From positions 62,001 through 126,000 of the forward strand of contig JAQSYO010000006.1 of assembly GCA_029256105.1 (NCBI GenBank): a DNA stretch of 64,000 bases. Reading direction: 5' to 3'. Origin of the DNA: Herbinix sp. Lineage in GTDB: Bacteria; Bacillota; Clostridia; Lachnospirales; Lachnospiraceae. Positions 24,850 to 33,478 of the stretch are shown here, one piece after another (within the stretch, counting starts at the first letter, position 1; each line of letters starts with the position of its first letter). The notes under the pieces were generated by a model. It did no database searches, was not told the origin of the DNA, and was given only the letters and a program-made list of their open reading frames with translations. The position numbers and the translations under genes were made by a program.

Positions 24850-25953
24850 CTACAAGACAGGAATCGTTACCTCAAATGCAATTATTTCATTTTCACTGAA
24901 GGCAACGATTGTTCCCTGATGAAGTTCGACAATCTGTTTGGCAATGGCTAATCCAAGCCCTGCTCCACCAGTATTCGTTGTTCGGGAAGTATCTAAGCGA
25001 TAAAATTGTTCAAAAATACGGTTCAATTTTTCTTTCGGAATGGTATTACCGTGGTTCAGGAACTTAAGGATTACTCTGTTCTCTTTTTGTACTACGGTTA
25101 TTTCAATCGAACTATTTTGAAAGCTATAGTTTATAGCATTACGAAATAAGTTATCAAATACGCGCTGCATTTTGTTGATATCACATTTTATAGCAATATC
25201 CGGAGGTGCAGTTAAAGTACAATTCAGACCTTTGTCGGATAACATAGGCTCAAACTCATAGGTGATTTGTTCTAACATACGAGTAAGATTTACCCTACTT
25301 AATTCAAGCGTTAGGTTTGATAGGTTAAAACGTGTGATTTCAAAGAATTCATTAATTAATTCCTCCAGACGCTCCGCTTTTTCAAGCGAAATAGAAAGAT
25401 ATTTTTCCCTAAGTTCTTCGGAAATCTGGCTTTCATCTCTTAGGAGTGTTAGATAGCCAATGACTGAGGTTAATGGTGTTTTCAAATCATGTGCTAGATA
25501 TACCACAAGGTCGTTCTTGCGTTGTTCGGCCTCTTTCGCTGCACGCTCATTATGTCTTACATTAAGTTTAATCTGATTCATCTGACTTTCTACTTCTTTT
25601 AAATCAACCGGAAGTACAATTAATTCATCATTGGAATCGTATATATTTTCTGTCGCATGGATAATATCCTCCAGATATCCAAGAGTTTTAATCCAATATC
25701 GAACAAATATTGTAAAATAACCAATCCCACAGATTACAATAATGACGCTTCTTATGTTATCGTTAATCCAATGCAGCAATGGATAGATGAGATCACTTGA
25801 ATACCAAGTAAATCGGCTGAAAACATATAAGCTCAATACATAGAATGCAATGATTGATATGGTAAATATAGCGATTGCTGCCATGAATTGCATTAAAATA
25901 CGTATCGATAACGCTCGTTTAAATTCAATTTTACTTTTTATTTTTTTATTCAA
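24850..25953 (-). CDS. vanS: VanS-type sensor histidine kinase
   Basis: A 367-residue membrane kinase: two helices at about 21-45 and 68-86, with only a short external loop of about 20 residues, then a linker, the H-box YLAHDLKTPLTSVIGYL (His155), N-box DNLFRNAINYS, and G-box TGGAGLGLAIAKQIVELHQG. The short sensor loop is typical of VanS of vanB/C/G types. It phosphorylates VanR in response to glycopeptides or the resulting cell-wall damage. Its start overlaps the vanR end by 8 bp. Confidence 0.92.
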   Translation of the reverse strand: MNKKIKSKIEFKRALSIRILMQFMAAIAIFTISIIAFYVLSLYVFSRFTWYSSDLIYPLLHWINDNIRSVIIVICGIGYFTIFVRYWIKTLGYLEDIIHATENIYDSNDELIVLPVDLKEVESQMNQIKLNVRHNERAAKEAEQRKNDLVVYLAHDLKTPLTSVIGYLTLLRDESQISEELREKYLSISLEKAERLEELINEFFEITRFNLSNLTLELSRVNLTRMLEQITYEFEPMLSDKGLNCTLTAPPDIAIKCDINKMQRVFDNLFRNAINYSFQNSSIEITVVQKENRVILKFLNHGNTIPKEKLNRIFEQFYRLDTSRTTNTGGAGLGLAIAKQIVELHQGTIVAFSENEIIAFEVTIPVL

Positions 25954-26644
25954 CTTGATATCCTACTCCCCATACTGTTTTTATAAATTTGGGATTTCTG
26001 GGTGGCTCTTGCATTTTTTCCCTTAGCCGTCCAATATGCGCCATAACTGTATTATTGTTATCCAAATATTTTTCTCCCCATACAGCTTCGAATAATTCTT
26101 CGGAGGAAACCACCTTGCCTTTATGATCACATAAATACCACAGTATGGAGAATTCTATAGGTGTAAGTGGTAATTGTTTACCGTACAAAGTACATTTATG
26201 AGTTTCCTTATTAATTAATAAACCTTTCAAATCATACTCTGTCGGAGCAGGAGTTTCACTCACCTCTGAATGGTTATATCTCATATACCGCCTTAATTGA
26301 GTTTTCACTCGTGCAACAACCTCCAACGGATTGAACGGCTTTGTAATGTAGTCATCCGCACCAATGGTTAAACCCATGATCTTATCCATGTCCTCAACTC
26401 TTGCTGTTAGCATAATGATTGGAAAAAAATATTGTTCACGGATTTTCTGACAGATTGAGAAGCCATCGATGTCCGGTAACATTACATCCAAAATCGCTAA
26501 GTCCAAAGATACTGTATTCAAACAATCTAATGCTTCTTTCCCTGTGTAAAATTTATACACATTATAATCTTCATTTTTTAAGTAGACTTCGATCAAGTCA
26601 GCAATTGACTGTTCATCGTCTACGACTAAAATATTTGTACTCAT
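25946..26644 (-). CDS. vanR: VanR-type OmpR-family response regulator
   Basis: A 232-residue regulator with a receiver domain (DD at 9-10, phospho-Asp53 in AILDVMLPD, LTAR at about 80, and KPFNPLEVVARVKTQLRRY, a VanR signature). A linker and a winged helix (about 135-232) follow, ending VWGVGYQVE. It activates the vanG operon. It starts 47 bp after the flavodoxin gene stop on the same strand. AAAGGA is before the ATG. Confidence 0.93.
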   Translation of the reverse strand: MSTNILVVDDEQSIADLIEVYLKNEDYNVYKFYTGKEALDCLNTVSLDLAILDVMLPDIDGFSICQKIREQYFFPIIMLTARVEDMDKIMGLTIGADDYITKPFNPLEVVARVKTQLRRYMRYNHSEVSETPAPTEYDLKGLLINKETHKCTLYGKQLPLTPIEFSILWYLCDHKGKVVSSEELFEAVWGEKYLDNNNTVMAHIGRLREKMQEPPRNPKFIKTVWGVGYQVE

Positions 26645-26691
26645 GACAATCCTTTCATTATCGAATAATTAGTCAAGGACAACTAATCTAA

Positions 26692-27177
26692 TTATACTGG
26701 CTTTATGGTTTCACAGAAATCTTGAACCTTTTTCTTCACTTGCTGAAGATCCATCTTTGAAGGATCAATAAAATCGGCTGTCCCCTTAATAGAATTTCCT
26801 TTTAATCGATCCGTCAGTTTAGCAAAGCATTTCGCTGTACCTCCACCTGCGTTACAGGCAAAGAGAAAAATATTCTTATTTACAATTTTGTTCTCTGAAA
26901 GAAATGTATCGATTGGTGGAGTAAAACTACTTGCCCAAATAGGTGTCCCAATAATTATGGTATCATATTGATCAAGCTCTATTCTACCATTCTTTAATTT
27001 TGGCTTTTCTTTAAAAATTACACTCTTCCCACCCCATAAGAACTTTTTAAAACCTTCCTTTGCAATTTCTTTCTCCGGCTGTAACTTTATAATATCTGCC
27101 TCTACCTTCTTAGCAATTAAATTAGCTATAAGTTCAGTATTTCCCTCTAGGGAATAATATACGACAACTGCTTTCAT
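26692..27177 (-). CDS. Flavodoxin-family protein
   Basis: A 161-residue single-domain flavodoxin. The FMN phosphate loop is YYSLEGNTELIA at residues 7-18, and the 70s and 110s loops are GTPIWASSFTPP and CNAGGGTAKCF. It is probably an electron carrier or a menaquinone/iron-reduction flavodoxin rather than a flavodoxin-fold quinone reductase. It is third in an operon with the PadR regulator and a membrane protein, 11 bp after the latter, so it may serve that membrane protein or a stress response that PadR senses. Confidence 0.85.
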   Translation of the reverse strand: MKAVVVYYSLEGNTELIANLIAKKVEADIIKLQPEKEIAKEGFKKFLWGGKSVIFKEKPKLKNGRIELDQYDTIIIGTPIWASSFTPPIDTFLSENKIVNKNIFLFACNAGGGTAKCFAKLTDRLKGNSIKGTADFIDPSKMDLQQVKKKVQDFCETIKPV

Positions 27178-27188
27178 TCTGTTTTCTC

Positions 27189-27647
27189 CTAACGAATTTG
27201 ATTAAATGTGATATATGAATTAAATATGTGTCCAATTCCAAATAAAATTATTGTTACTATTCCTGGAACATTAATGAACCATAATGCCGCCAATAGGTAA
27301 TATAATACAGGCAAAATCGCCATAGGTATTGGTATTCCCCCTACCTTCTCAAACAACGAATGAAAGGTCTGCCCGTTTAAAAAATAGCGTCCCCATAATG
27401 CATAATACAACAATAAACAGATTCCCATACCAATTAAATAATACCATTTAAAATTAACTGTGGGTTTATATTTTAGTAATATCATTGTACTGCAATATAA
27501 TATTCGACCTCCATGTTCCAAAATATTAATTATCATACCTCCATCTTTTAAATTACTTGGAACATCCTGGGGTGGAAAAGAGAAGAAAACGATATTGGGC
27601 AATAGTGGAAGTAGTATGATTATTAGTCCAATCCATGAAAAACTCAT
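27189..27647 (-). CDS. Uncharacterised four-helix membrane protein
   Basis: A 152-residue protein with four hydrophobic segments (about 4-24, 67-88, 105-122 and 126-144). A short conserved-looking loop GGMIINILEHGGRIL lies between the first two. I do not recognise a named family. It lies between the PadR regulator (4-bp overlap) and the flavodoxin, so it belongs to the same transcript and is probably controlled by PadR. PadR-controlled neighbours are often membrane or efflux proteins. Confidence 0.65.
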   Translation of the reverse strand: MSFSWIGLIIILLPLLPNIVFFSFPPQDVPSNLKDGGMIINILEHGGRILYCSTMILLKYKPTVNFKWYYLIGMGICLLLYYALWGRYFLNGQTFHSLFEKVGGIPIPMAILPVLYYLLAALWFINVPGIVTIILFGIGHIFNSYITFNQIR

Positions 27648-28201
27648 TCCTCTCCTCCCTCTAGTGTCAGCTTCTCCATAAAATGTTTGCTCCAGCTACA
27701 ATATAACTCCTGTTCTTTTATTCCCAATGCCAGAACCTCTAAGATATACTTATGATTATTATGTTTATCGATATCTCGATTTAATTCTTCTTTAAAAAGT
27801 TCAAAAAGTAAAAGTTTTTCTTTTCCTTGTCTATGAAACTCCACTAAATGTTGTTTCATTTCCTCCTTGTTTTCATCCGTCGCAAGGAAAAATTTCAACA
27901 GAGCCTCACTTCTTACGGTATCTTTCTCGTTTTCGGTTTCCATCCAATGTTTCAATACTGCTAAACCACTCTCTGTAATTTCATATCGAGTTGATTCTCT
28001 TTTATTACCTTCTTTACTCTTAGGGAAAGCTTCCCTAATCAGTTCTTCTCGCATTAGCGTTAATAACTCCGGATAGATCTGTCCGAAACTTTCCTGCCAA
28101 AAAAAGCGCATACGTTGATCAATACACTTTTTTATTTCATATCCAGTCATTTTCTCTTCTCGAAGAAGACCTAATATTACGTATCTTGTCTTTTTAAGCA
28201 T
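27644..28201 (-). CDS. PadR-family transcriptional regulator
   Basis: A 185-residue regulator. The N-terminal PadR winged helix spans about 1-85 (RYVILGLLREEKMTGYEIKK, then FWQESFGQIYPELLTLMRE, then RYEITESGLAVL). The C-terminal Vir_C-like coiled region (about 95-180) is the subfamily-2 dimerisation domain. It is first in a three-gene operon. Its promoter has a 17-bp palindrome directly after the -10 box, consistent with autorepression. Confidence 0.92.
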   Translation of the reverse strand: MLKKTRYVILGLLREEKMTGYEIKKCIDQRMRFFWQESFGQIYPELLTLMREELIREAFPKSKEGNKRESTRYEITESGLAVLKHWMETENEKDTVRSEALLKFFLATDENKEEMKQHLVEFHRQGKEKLLLFELFKEELNRDIDKHNNHKYILEVLALGIKEQELYCSWSKHFMEKLTLEGGEE

Positions 28202-28228
28202 TTATACTCCATCGTTTTTATGTTTTAT

Positions 28229-28273
28229 TATATCTTTTAGATATATTATAAAATCAATCTATATAATTGTCAA
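28229..28273 (-). promoter_or_regulatory. Promoter and candidate operator of the padR operon
   Basis: On the minus strand: TTGACA (plus 28268-28273), 17 bp, TATAAT (plus 28245-28250). The perfect palindrome TATATCT-TTT-AGATATA (28229-28245) abuts the -10 box. Consensus promoter elements with an overlapping dyad suggest a strong promoter repressed by PadR. Confidence 0.75.
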
Positions 28274-28441
28274 GAAAACTTAAGCATTAAGAATATGTAA
28301 TCACATGAAATAACACAGAGCCTTATCTTAACATAAATGCCAGAAGAAGCTATTGCTTAGTGTATAGGTTGCTTTTTAAGTCCCGTAACGAAAAGAATGG
28401 TATTCTATAGTTTTAGATTAGATATTACTAAAAAATCAGTT

Positions 28442-29383
28442 TTACCATACTAATCTTTTGTTTACTACTTGCTCTTCATAAAAAGTTTCTAGCCATTGTA
28501 ACTTTTCTTTATTCATTGGATATTTCAGGGCATCTATATTCATCAATAATTGATCCATAGTTGCAACTCCTGGAATAACAGTAGATACCTCGTCATATGC
28601 CAAACAATACTGGAGTGCAAATTGTGACAACGACTGTCCCTCTAACGGTAGTCCTCTAATTTGATCCACCAACTCAGCTCTAGTGATGATATCTTCTCTA
28701 GACCATCTCGAACGGATACCTTCAAAGATTGAATCCTTATGATATTTACCAGATAACCAACCTGAATCAAGGGGGATCTTTGCAATAATCTTAACACCTT
28801 TCTTTTTCGCTAAATCAAATGCAAATCGAACATCTTGATGCAGTATGTTGAAAAAGGCTTCAATCACCTTACCCTTGGTATTGTTCATGAATGTTATCAT
28901 ATCTTCCTTCGTATCCAGTGAGGCTCCATAAGCTAAAATTTTACCTTCTTTCATAAGTTGCTCTAGTATCTCATAATGAGCATTATCGTCTTCCTTAAGT
29001 AAATCAGAGGGCGGGTTATGTAATAAGACCGAATCGATATAGTTTGTATTAAGTCGTTTTAAGCTGCCTTCAATGGATTCTCTGATTGATTCGTGGCCAT
29101 AATCCGTGTGACCGTCATTATGATGACCATATTTCGTATTGATGACTAATGTTTCTCTTTTTATATTATTCATTGCTTTACCAAGTAAAGTCTCACTACT
29201 ACCAAGACCATAGTTAGGAGCTGTGTCAAAAAAATTCACTCCTTCGTCTATAGCTTTATGAACTAAACGAATCGCCTCTGTTTCTGACATGCCATGCCAA
29301 TCAATATCATTACCAAGTTGCCATGCTCCAAAACCTATCACCGATATTTGGGGAGAACCTTCTACATAAGATCTGTATTCCAT
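28442..29383 (-). CDS. Aldo/keto reductase (YdbC/YghZ-like, oxidoreductase of the Tas group)
   Basis: A 313-residue aldo/keto reductase. Catalytic residues are visible in FFDTAPNYG (Asp and Tyr), NTKYG (Lys) and LLHNPP (His). The fold begins ISVIGFGAWQLG and ends with ALKYPMN. It is distinct from the enzyme at 7483-8334 and belongs to the larger-loop branch that includes Tas-like and AKR12/14 proteins. The physiological substrate is unknown. It appears monocistronic, with a 98-bp gap to the next gene on its left side. Confidence 0.9.
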   Translation of the reverse strand: MEYRSYVEGSPQISVIGFGAWQLGNDIDWHGMSETEAIRLVHKAIDEGVNFFDTAPNYGLGSSETLLGKAMNNIKRETLVINTKYGHHNDGHTDYGHESIRESIEGSLKRLNTNYIDSVLLHNPPSDLLKEDDNAHYEILEQLMKEGKILAYGASLDTKEDMITFMNNTKGKVIEAFFNILHQDVRFAFDLAKKKGVKIIAKIPLDSGWLSGKYHKDSIFEGIRSRWSREDIITRAELVDQIRGLPLEGQSLSQFALQYCLAYDEVSTVIPGVATMDQLLMNIDALKYPMNKEKLQWLETFYEEQVVNKRLVW

Positions 29384-29481
29384 CCTTATACCTACTTTCC
29401 TTTTTATTTAACTCTATCCTACCTCTCAAGGACGTCATGTTGCCATAACCTTTCATCCCTTTTCTGAAGATAAATAATTTG

Positions 29482-30048
29482 TCACATGGTACTGCGACGT
29501 AGCTCGTAAAAATACTGAACGATTGGGTGCTTTAACCTAATATTTGCTTCCATACTGAAAAGTCTCTTTTTCCCAATACGTCTGTCTACTAACGCGAACA
29601 CATTTAATAGAATATCCTTACTATTAAGATTATCTTCTATTGAATCAGATAAAAACTTATTTGCTGTTAAGTAGAAATCAGATTTACTTAACGCGGACTG
29701 TGCATTTAGTATTTCCTTCGCATATTCTGAAATTTTGTGACTTTTTGCTATTACTGCCAAACGTTCCTCAGGGATTCTCCCATCGGTATCTTTTCGAACT
29801 TTTTCAATCTCCTCTTCGTTAACCGTGATTTGAGTAAGGTCATTCTTTATTTCTTGTTCCGTCTGATACCATCGGATCATGGTAGCTACATTATTTATTT
29901 TGAAGACTTCCTTCTTATCTACTGTAATATAACACTGCCCTGCTTTATCTGGTAAATAACGATAGCTAGTGGCACGATATTCAACCCTACCCACTAGTTC
30001 TGGACAAAGGAAGCTCTCCAGCTGTTGTTTCATTTTACTCCATACCAT
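29482..30048 (-). CDS. Uncharacterised conserved protein (SF0329-like)
   Basis: A 188-residue soluble protein. The N-terminal part (WSKMKQQLESFLCPELVGRV, then EYRATSYRYLPDKAGQCYI and VDKKEV) is close to proteins annotated as the SF0329 family, of unknown function. The C-terminal two-thirds are mostly alpha-helical and charged. The longer frame begins at a TTG at 30060, but TTGGAGGAA lies just before the ATG at 30048, so that is the start used. No operon partner is evident. Confidence 0.6.
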   Translation of the reverse strand: MVWSKMKQQLESFLCPELVGRVEYRATSYRYLPDKAGQCYITVDKKEVFKINNVATMIRWYQTEQEIKNDLTQITVNEEEIEKVRKDTDGRIPEERLAVIAKSHKISEYAKEILNAQSALSKSDFYLTANKFLSDSIEDNLNSKDILLNVFALVDRRIGKKRLFSMEANIRLKHPIVQYFYELRRSTM

Positions 30049-30159
30049 ATATTCCTCCAATATTATAGCAAGGTCATCATATTAAAATTATAAAAGTATA
30101 ATCTCCTGGAAGAATAATCTTAACACTAATTCTTCCCAACAATATTAATGTATTATAGC

Positions 30160-30906
30160 TTATTTATGTCCACAGCCGCATCCACCTTCTCCAGGATTAT
30201 GCTCATGGGAATGTCCATGGTCTGTGCGCTCGATTTCACTGGATTTCAGGCTACCATTCCGATATGCAATTATTACTTCATCAATACTTCCACTCGCTCC
30301 AACAATAATTTCAATATCATTTTCCATAAGCTTTTGTCGTGCACCATCACCCATACCTCCTGAAATAACAACATTTACATTGTGTGCTGCAAGAAATGCA
30401 GGTAAAAGACCATGTTGATGCTCTGATGTATCTAATATAATTTTACTTTTTATATCTGCACTTTTTATATCTGAACTTATTATATCTGTACTATCTATTT
30501 CTACAATTGTAAACGTATCACACTTACCAAAGTGACCGGATATATTCGTTCCCTCCGTAGCGATTGCGATTTTCATAATATTATTCTCCTTTCGTATATC
30601 CCTCTTACGGTGGTCATACCCTTGTGATAGTTCGTAATTCCCACCTTCAATTTTAATTGTTTTTCCATAAACAAGTGCATCTGCTATCTTCATTCTAGCC
30701 GCATGAATAATCCGTTGAAACGTTCCTCTTGATATATGCATGCTCTCAGCAGCATTATCCTGTTCCATTTCTAAATAATCTGAAAGTCGAATTGCTTCTA
30801 CCTCCTCAACACTTAAAACCACTTCCGCAAGGTTATGCACTTCGGGTTGGAAACATAAGTTAAATGGTATAAAACCAACCACCTTACATTTACTAGGTCT
30901 AGGCAT
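30160..30906 (-). CDS. DUF134 HTH protein fused to a NifX/NifB-type Fe-Mo cofactor-binding domain
   Basis: 248 residues. Residues 1-95 are a DUF134 helix-turn-helix (MPRPSKCKVV, VEAIRLSDYLEMEQDNAAESM, ISRGTFQRIIHAARMKIADALVYGKTI). Residues 111-225 are a dinitrogenase iron-molybdenum cofactor domain (MKIAIATEG, GHFGKCDTF, VVISGGMGDGARQKL). The tail GHSHEHNPGEGGCGCGHK is metal-binding in appearance. The second domain carries an insert of hexapeptide repeats (IISSDIKSADIKS). An AAAGGAG nine bases before an internal ATG at 30576 could make the second domain separately. Confidence 0.85.
   Translation of the reverse strand: MPRPSKCKVVGFIPFNLCFQPEVHNLAEVVLSVEEVEAIRLSDYLEMEQDNAAESMHISRGTFQRIIHAARMKIADALVYGKTIKIEGGNYELSQGYDHRKRDIRKENNIMKIAIATEGTNISGHFGKCDTFTIVEIDSTDIISSDIKSADIKSKIILDTSEHQHGLLPAFLAAHNVNVVISGGMGDGARQKLMENDIEIIVGASGSIDEVIIAYRNGSLKSSEIERTDHGHSHEHNPGEGGCGCGHK
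30576..30596 (-). promoter_or_regulatory. Internal ribosome binding site and start codon in the DUF134-NifX gene
   Basis: On the minus strand AAAGGAG is followed by nine bases and ATG (30574-30576), which is Met111. The frame beginning there is a complete NifX-type protein of 138 residues. Confidence 0.55.
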
Positions 30907-30995
30907 TAAATCACTCCTTTATTATGTGCATATGCACGCATTAATATTATACCCCTTTTTTTATTACGTCAATACAATCCAAAGCAAACAACTAA

Positions 30996-31039
30996 AATAG
31001 TCCTTCCTGCAACGTTAGGACGTAAAAGGAAGGACTATT
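30996..31039 (-). terminator. Terminator of the GGDEF gene
   Basis: AATAGTCCTTCCT (30996-31008) and AGGAAGGACTATT (31027-31039) are exact complements. On the minus strand a TTTTAGTTGTTT tract follows. The stem lies between the diguanylate cyclase end and the DUF134-NifX start. Confidence 0.7.
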
Positions 31040-31158
31040 CGCTATTCGTTTATTTATTATTGCAGTAGGTGATTGGTATTCGTGATCGACACTCCTACTT
31101 TACTCATTAATTTAATTATACTTTTGTCTAAAACAAAAATTATAGATTTTTCTCATCA

Positions 31159-32196
31159 TTAATTAATAGTTACTTTATCTTTGCCTCTTCTTTTACTAAG
31201 GTACATATTATCATCTGCTTTTTTTATAACTTCATCTAATAAAAGAGTTTCATTGTTTTTAGTATAAACACCAAAACTCGCTGTCACTGAAGAGGAAATT
31301 CCTTCATTATTAATCACTGCTCCTTCTATTTCTCCACGCATCCATTCCACCCGGTTCATTACTTTATCTTTATCAGTAAAATCACTAAAAAAAATAATAA
31401 TTTCATCTCCGCCATATCTGGCAACGATATCATTTGTGCGCGTAGCATTTTTGATAATATTCGCTACTACTTTTAATACACAATCTCCATATGGATGCCC
31501 ATAGGTATCATTTATCTTTTTAAAATCATCCAAATCAATCATTGCAATGCTATAATTTAGTTCAGCCAAATTTGGAATAAGATTAAGCGTCTCAAAAAAA
31601 TAACGCTTATTAAAGATATCCGTTAGGCCATCTCGATAAGCGCTTTCCTTAATTCGCTTATACAAATAATTATTTTCAATAGCAACCCCGATATGATTAC
31701 CTATTGAAGATAAAAATACTGCATGGTCTTTCGTAAAATAATTTTTCTCTTTATGTTGAATTAGTATAAATCCTAATAAGCGATTATCTACTTTGACAGG
31801 TACACCAACACAAGAATAGATACTGTCTTCATCTACCTGCTTCTCATAGATAGGGGTGTTACTATTGATTATGAATTCTTCTTCCTGATGTTCCTGTATT
31901 AATTTTTTCTCATCTTCTATCAAGTATCCAGAATTTGTCTGTGCAGCAGCTTCGTAATATTCCGAATTCAATTTTATATAAATGGAGGAATATTTAGCAC
32001 CAAATACACCTATTAGCATGTCATTAATTAACGGAAAGAGATTCGGATCTTTAATATACTGATTAATATATTTGCTTATCTCAAGGAGATTCGTAAACAT
32101 ATTTAATTTATTTTCTAGGGCAATAATTTGTTGCGACAAATTATTAATCGTTTTTTCAGTAAAAACCTGATATTTTTCAAATTGTTCAGATTCCAT
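31159..32196 (-). CDS. GAF-GGDEF diguanylate cyclase
   Basis: 345 residues: a short N-terminal coiled coil (about 5-35), a GAF-like sensor domain (about 40-178) and a GGDEF domain (about 185-345). The signature is GGDEI at 262-266 rather than GGDEF, and the inhibitory I-site RTND sits at 253-256, five residues before it, as in feedback-controlled enzymes. The motif DLDDFKKINDTYGH is intact. It should make cyclic di-GMP in response to a cytoplasmic ligand. It has no membrane segment. The single gene has a SD AAGGAG before the ATG. Confidence 0.9.
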   Translation of the reverse strand: MESEQFEKYQVFTEKTINNLSQQIIALENKLNMFTNLLEISKYINQYIKDPNLFPLINDMLIGVFGAKYSSIYIKLNSEYYEAAAQTNSGYLIEDEKKLIQEHQEEEFIINSNTPIYEKQVDEDSIYSCVGVPVKVDNRLLGFILIQHKEKNYFTKDHAVFLSSIGNHIGVAIENNYLYKRIKESAYRDGLTDIFNKRYFFETLNLIPNLAELNYSIAMIDLDDFKKINDTYGHPYGDCVLKVVANIIKNATRTNDIVARYGGDEIIIFFSDFTDKDKVMNRVEWMRGEIEGAVINNEGISSSVTASFGVYTKNNETLLLDEVIKKADDNMYLSKRRGKDKVTIN

Positions 32197-32599
32197 AGAG
32201 TATCTCCTTAATTGTGAAAAGTTAATAATTATATCATGTTTTTATGCACTATTATCACGCCAGACAATAAAACACACCAATTATCATTAACTGATGATGA
32301 ATTCGGTTAGTAATAGTGTAACATCTTCAACTGCAATTTTCCAGTATAATTGCAAAAATATTTGAATTATCACCAAGGCCATATAACCCCTTCATGACTG
32401 GGTGAGGCACCGTTGTTATTGTATATGGTATTAACCTGCATTCACTACAGTTGGATACAGCTATACACAATTTTATGCAGATATGAGTACTCTTTCCTAT
32501 TCATCCAATAATGTTATATATCATTTGTATACATTGTTCATATAAAATAAGAAGTATAATATATTTACCGTTATTATAAACAATTCTAAGGAGGCTCTT
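32197..32599. other. Intergenic region between divergent GGDEF and LysM-SleB genes
   Basis: 403 bp. I looked for c-di-GMP or c-di-AMP riboswitch cores and saw none. A TATAAT-like box lies near 32566 before the hydrolase gene, but the -35 spacing is poor. No coding frame is convincing. Confidence 0.4.
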
Positions 32600-33361
32600 A
32601 TGAATATAACTAAAAAGCTTGTAGTTTTGATGGCAACTGTACTGTTTTGTATCACACTATATCCAGCAACCGCTTCTGCTGCTGTATATACAATTGTCCC
32701 GAATGACTCTTTATATAAGCTAAGTGTATTATTTAAAGCACCAATTGACACCATAAAATCTGATAACAAGCTCACCACTGATCATATATATCCAGGTCAA
32801 ACATTATACATATCGGCAGATGCTTATACCGTAAAAAGTGGTGATACAATGTATTTGATTGCAAAGAGATATGGAATTACTTTGTATTCCTTACAAAAAG
32901 CAAATAACAAATGGGATAATAACCTCCAACCCGGCCAACAACTTATTTTACCAGGCATCAAGCCTTCGACCACTAGTTCCAAAACAGTTATTTCTTATAC
33001 ACCGGCTGAAGTTGATCTATTAGCACGACTCATTAATGCTGAGGCTGAGGGTGAAACCTATGAAGCTAAAGTTGGTGTTGGGGCTGTTGTCGTTAATCGA
33101 GTTCAGAGTTCTGATTGGCCTAATACGATAACCTCTGTAATCTATCAGAAAATTGGTGAGTATTATCAATTTACTCCGGTGAAAAACGGCCAAATTAACA
33201 ATGCAGCTACTGATGAATCTATAAAAGCTGCCTGGGCAGCACTTTATGGTAGTGATCCTAGTAATGATGCAATGTTTTATTTTGATGATAGCTCAACAAA
33301 TCAATGGATGTGGTCGAAGCCGATTACCGCACGTATAGATTCTATGATATTTGTAAAATAG
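32600..33361 (+). CDS. LysM-domain cell-wall hydrolase (SleB-type)
   Basis: 253 residues with a signal peptide (about 1-26, ending SASAA), two LysM modules (about 27-75, YTIVPNDSLYKLS; and 76-122, YTVKSGDTMYLIAKRYG) and a C-terminal SleB/CwlJ-type hydrolase_2 domain (about 133-253). The acidic motif INAEAEGE holds the probable catalytic Glu, followed by VGVGAVVVNRV and QFTPV. Such proteins are spore-cortex or cell-wall lytic enzymes. AAGGAGG lies before the ATG. A terminator follows at 33409-33468. Confidence 0.92.
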   Translation: MNITKKLVVLMATVLFCITLYPATASAAVYTIVPNDSLYKLSVLFKAPIDTIKSDNKLTTDHIYPGQTLYISADAYTVKSGDTMYLIAKRYGITLYSLQKANNKWDNNLQPGQQLILPGIKPSTTSSKTVISYTPAEVDLLARLINAEAEGETYEAKVGVGAVVVNRVQSSDWPNTITSVIYQKIGEYYQFTPVKNGQINNAATDESIKAAWAALYGSDPSNDAMFYFDDSSTNQWMWSKPITARIDSMIFVK

Positions 33362-33408
33362 TAACCCACACTAATTAACGGTAACAAGCAAATATATTAT
33401 TATATGAA

Positions 33409-33468
33409 AAACCTGCTGATATATACTGTAAAGTCAAATTGACTATTGTAGTTTATATTAGCAGGTTT
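33409..33468. terminator. Bidirectional terminator between the LysM hydrolase and the GIY-YIG-like gene
   Basis: AAACCTGCT (33409-33417) pairs with AGCAGGTTT (33460-33468), with further pairing inside the loop (ATATA / TATAT). TTTCTTTATTG follows on the plus strand. It serves both convergent genes. Confidence 0.7.
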
Positions 33469-33478
33469 CTTTATTGTA

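Noticed and set aside
26645-26691. Short ATTAGT / ACTAAT dyad as a VanR box or terminator
   Set aside because: Only six base pairs with an eight-base centre, and no repeated copy ahead of vanG; too weak to call.
32197-32599. c-di-GMP or c-di-AMP riboswitch in front of the LysM hydrolase
   Set aside because: The GGDEF and cell-wall hydrolase neighbours made this attractive, but I could not find the conserved core sequences or pairing of either riboswitch class.
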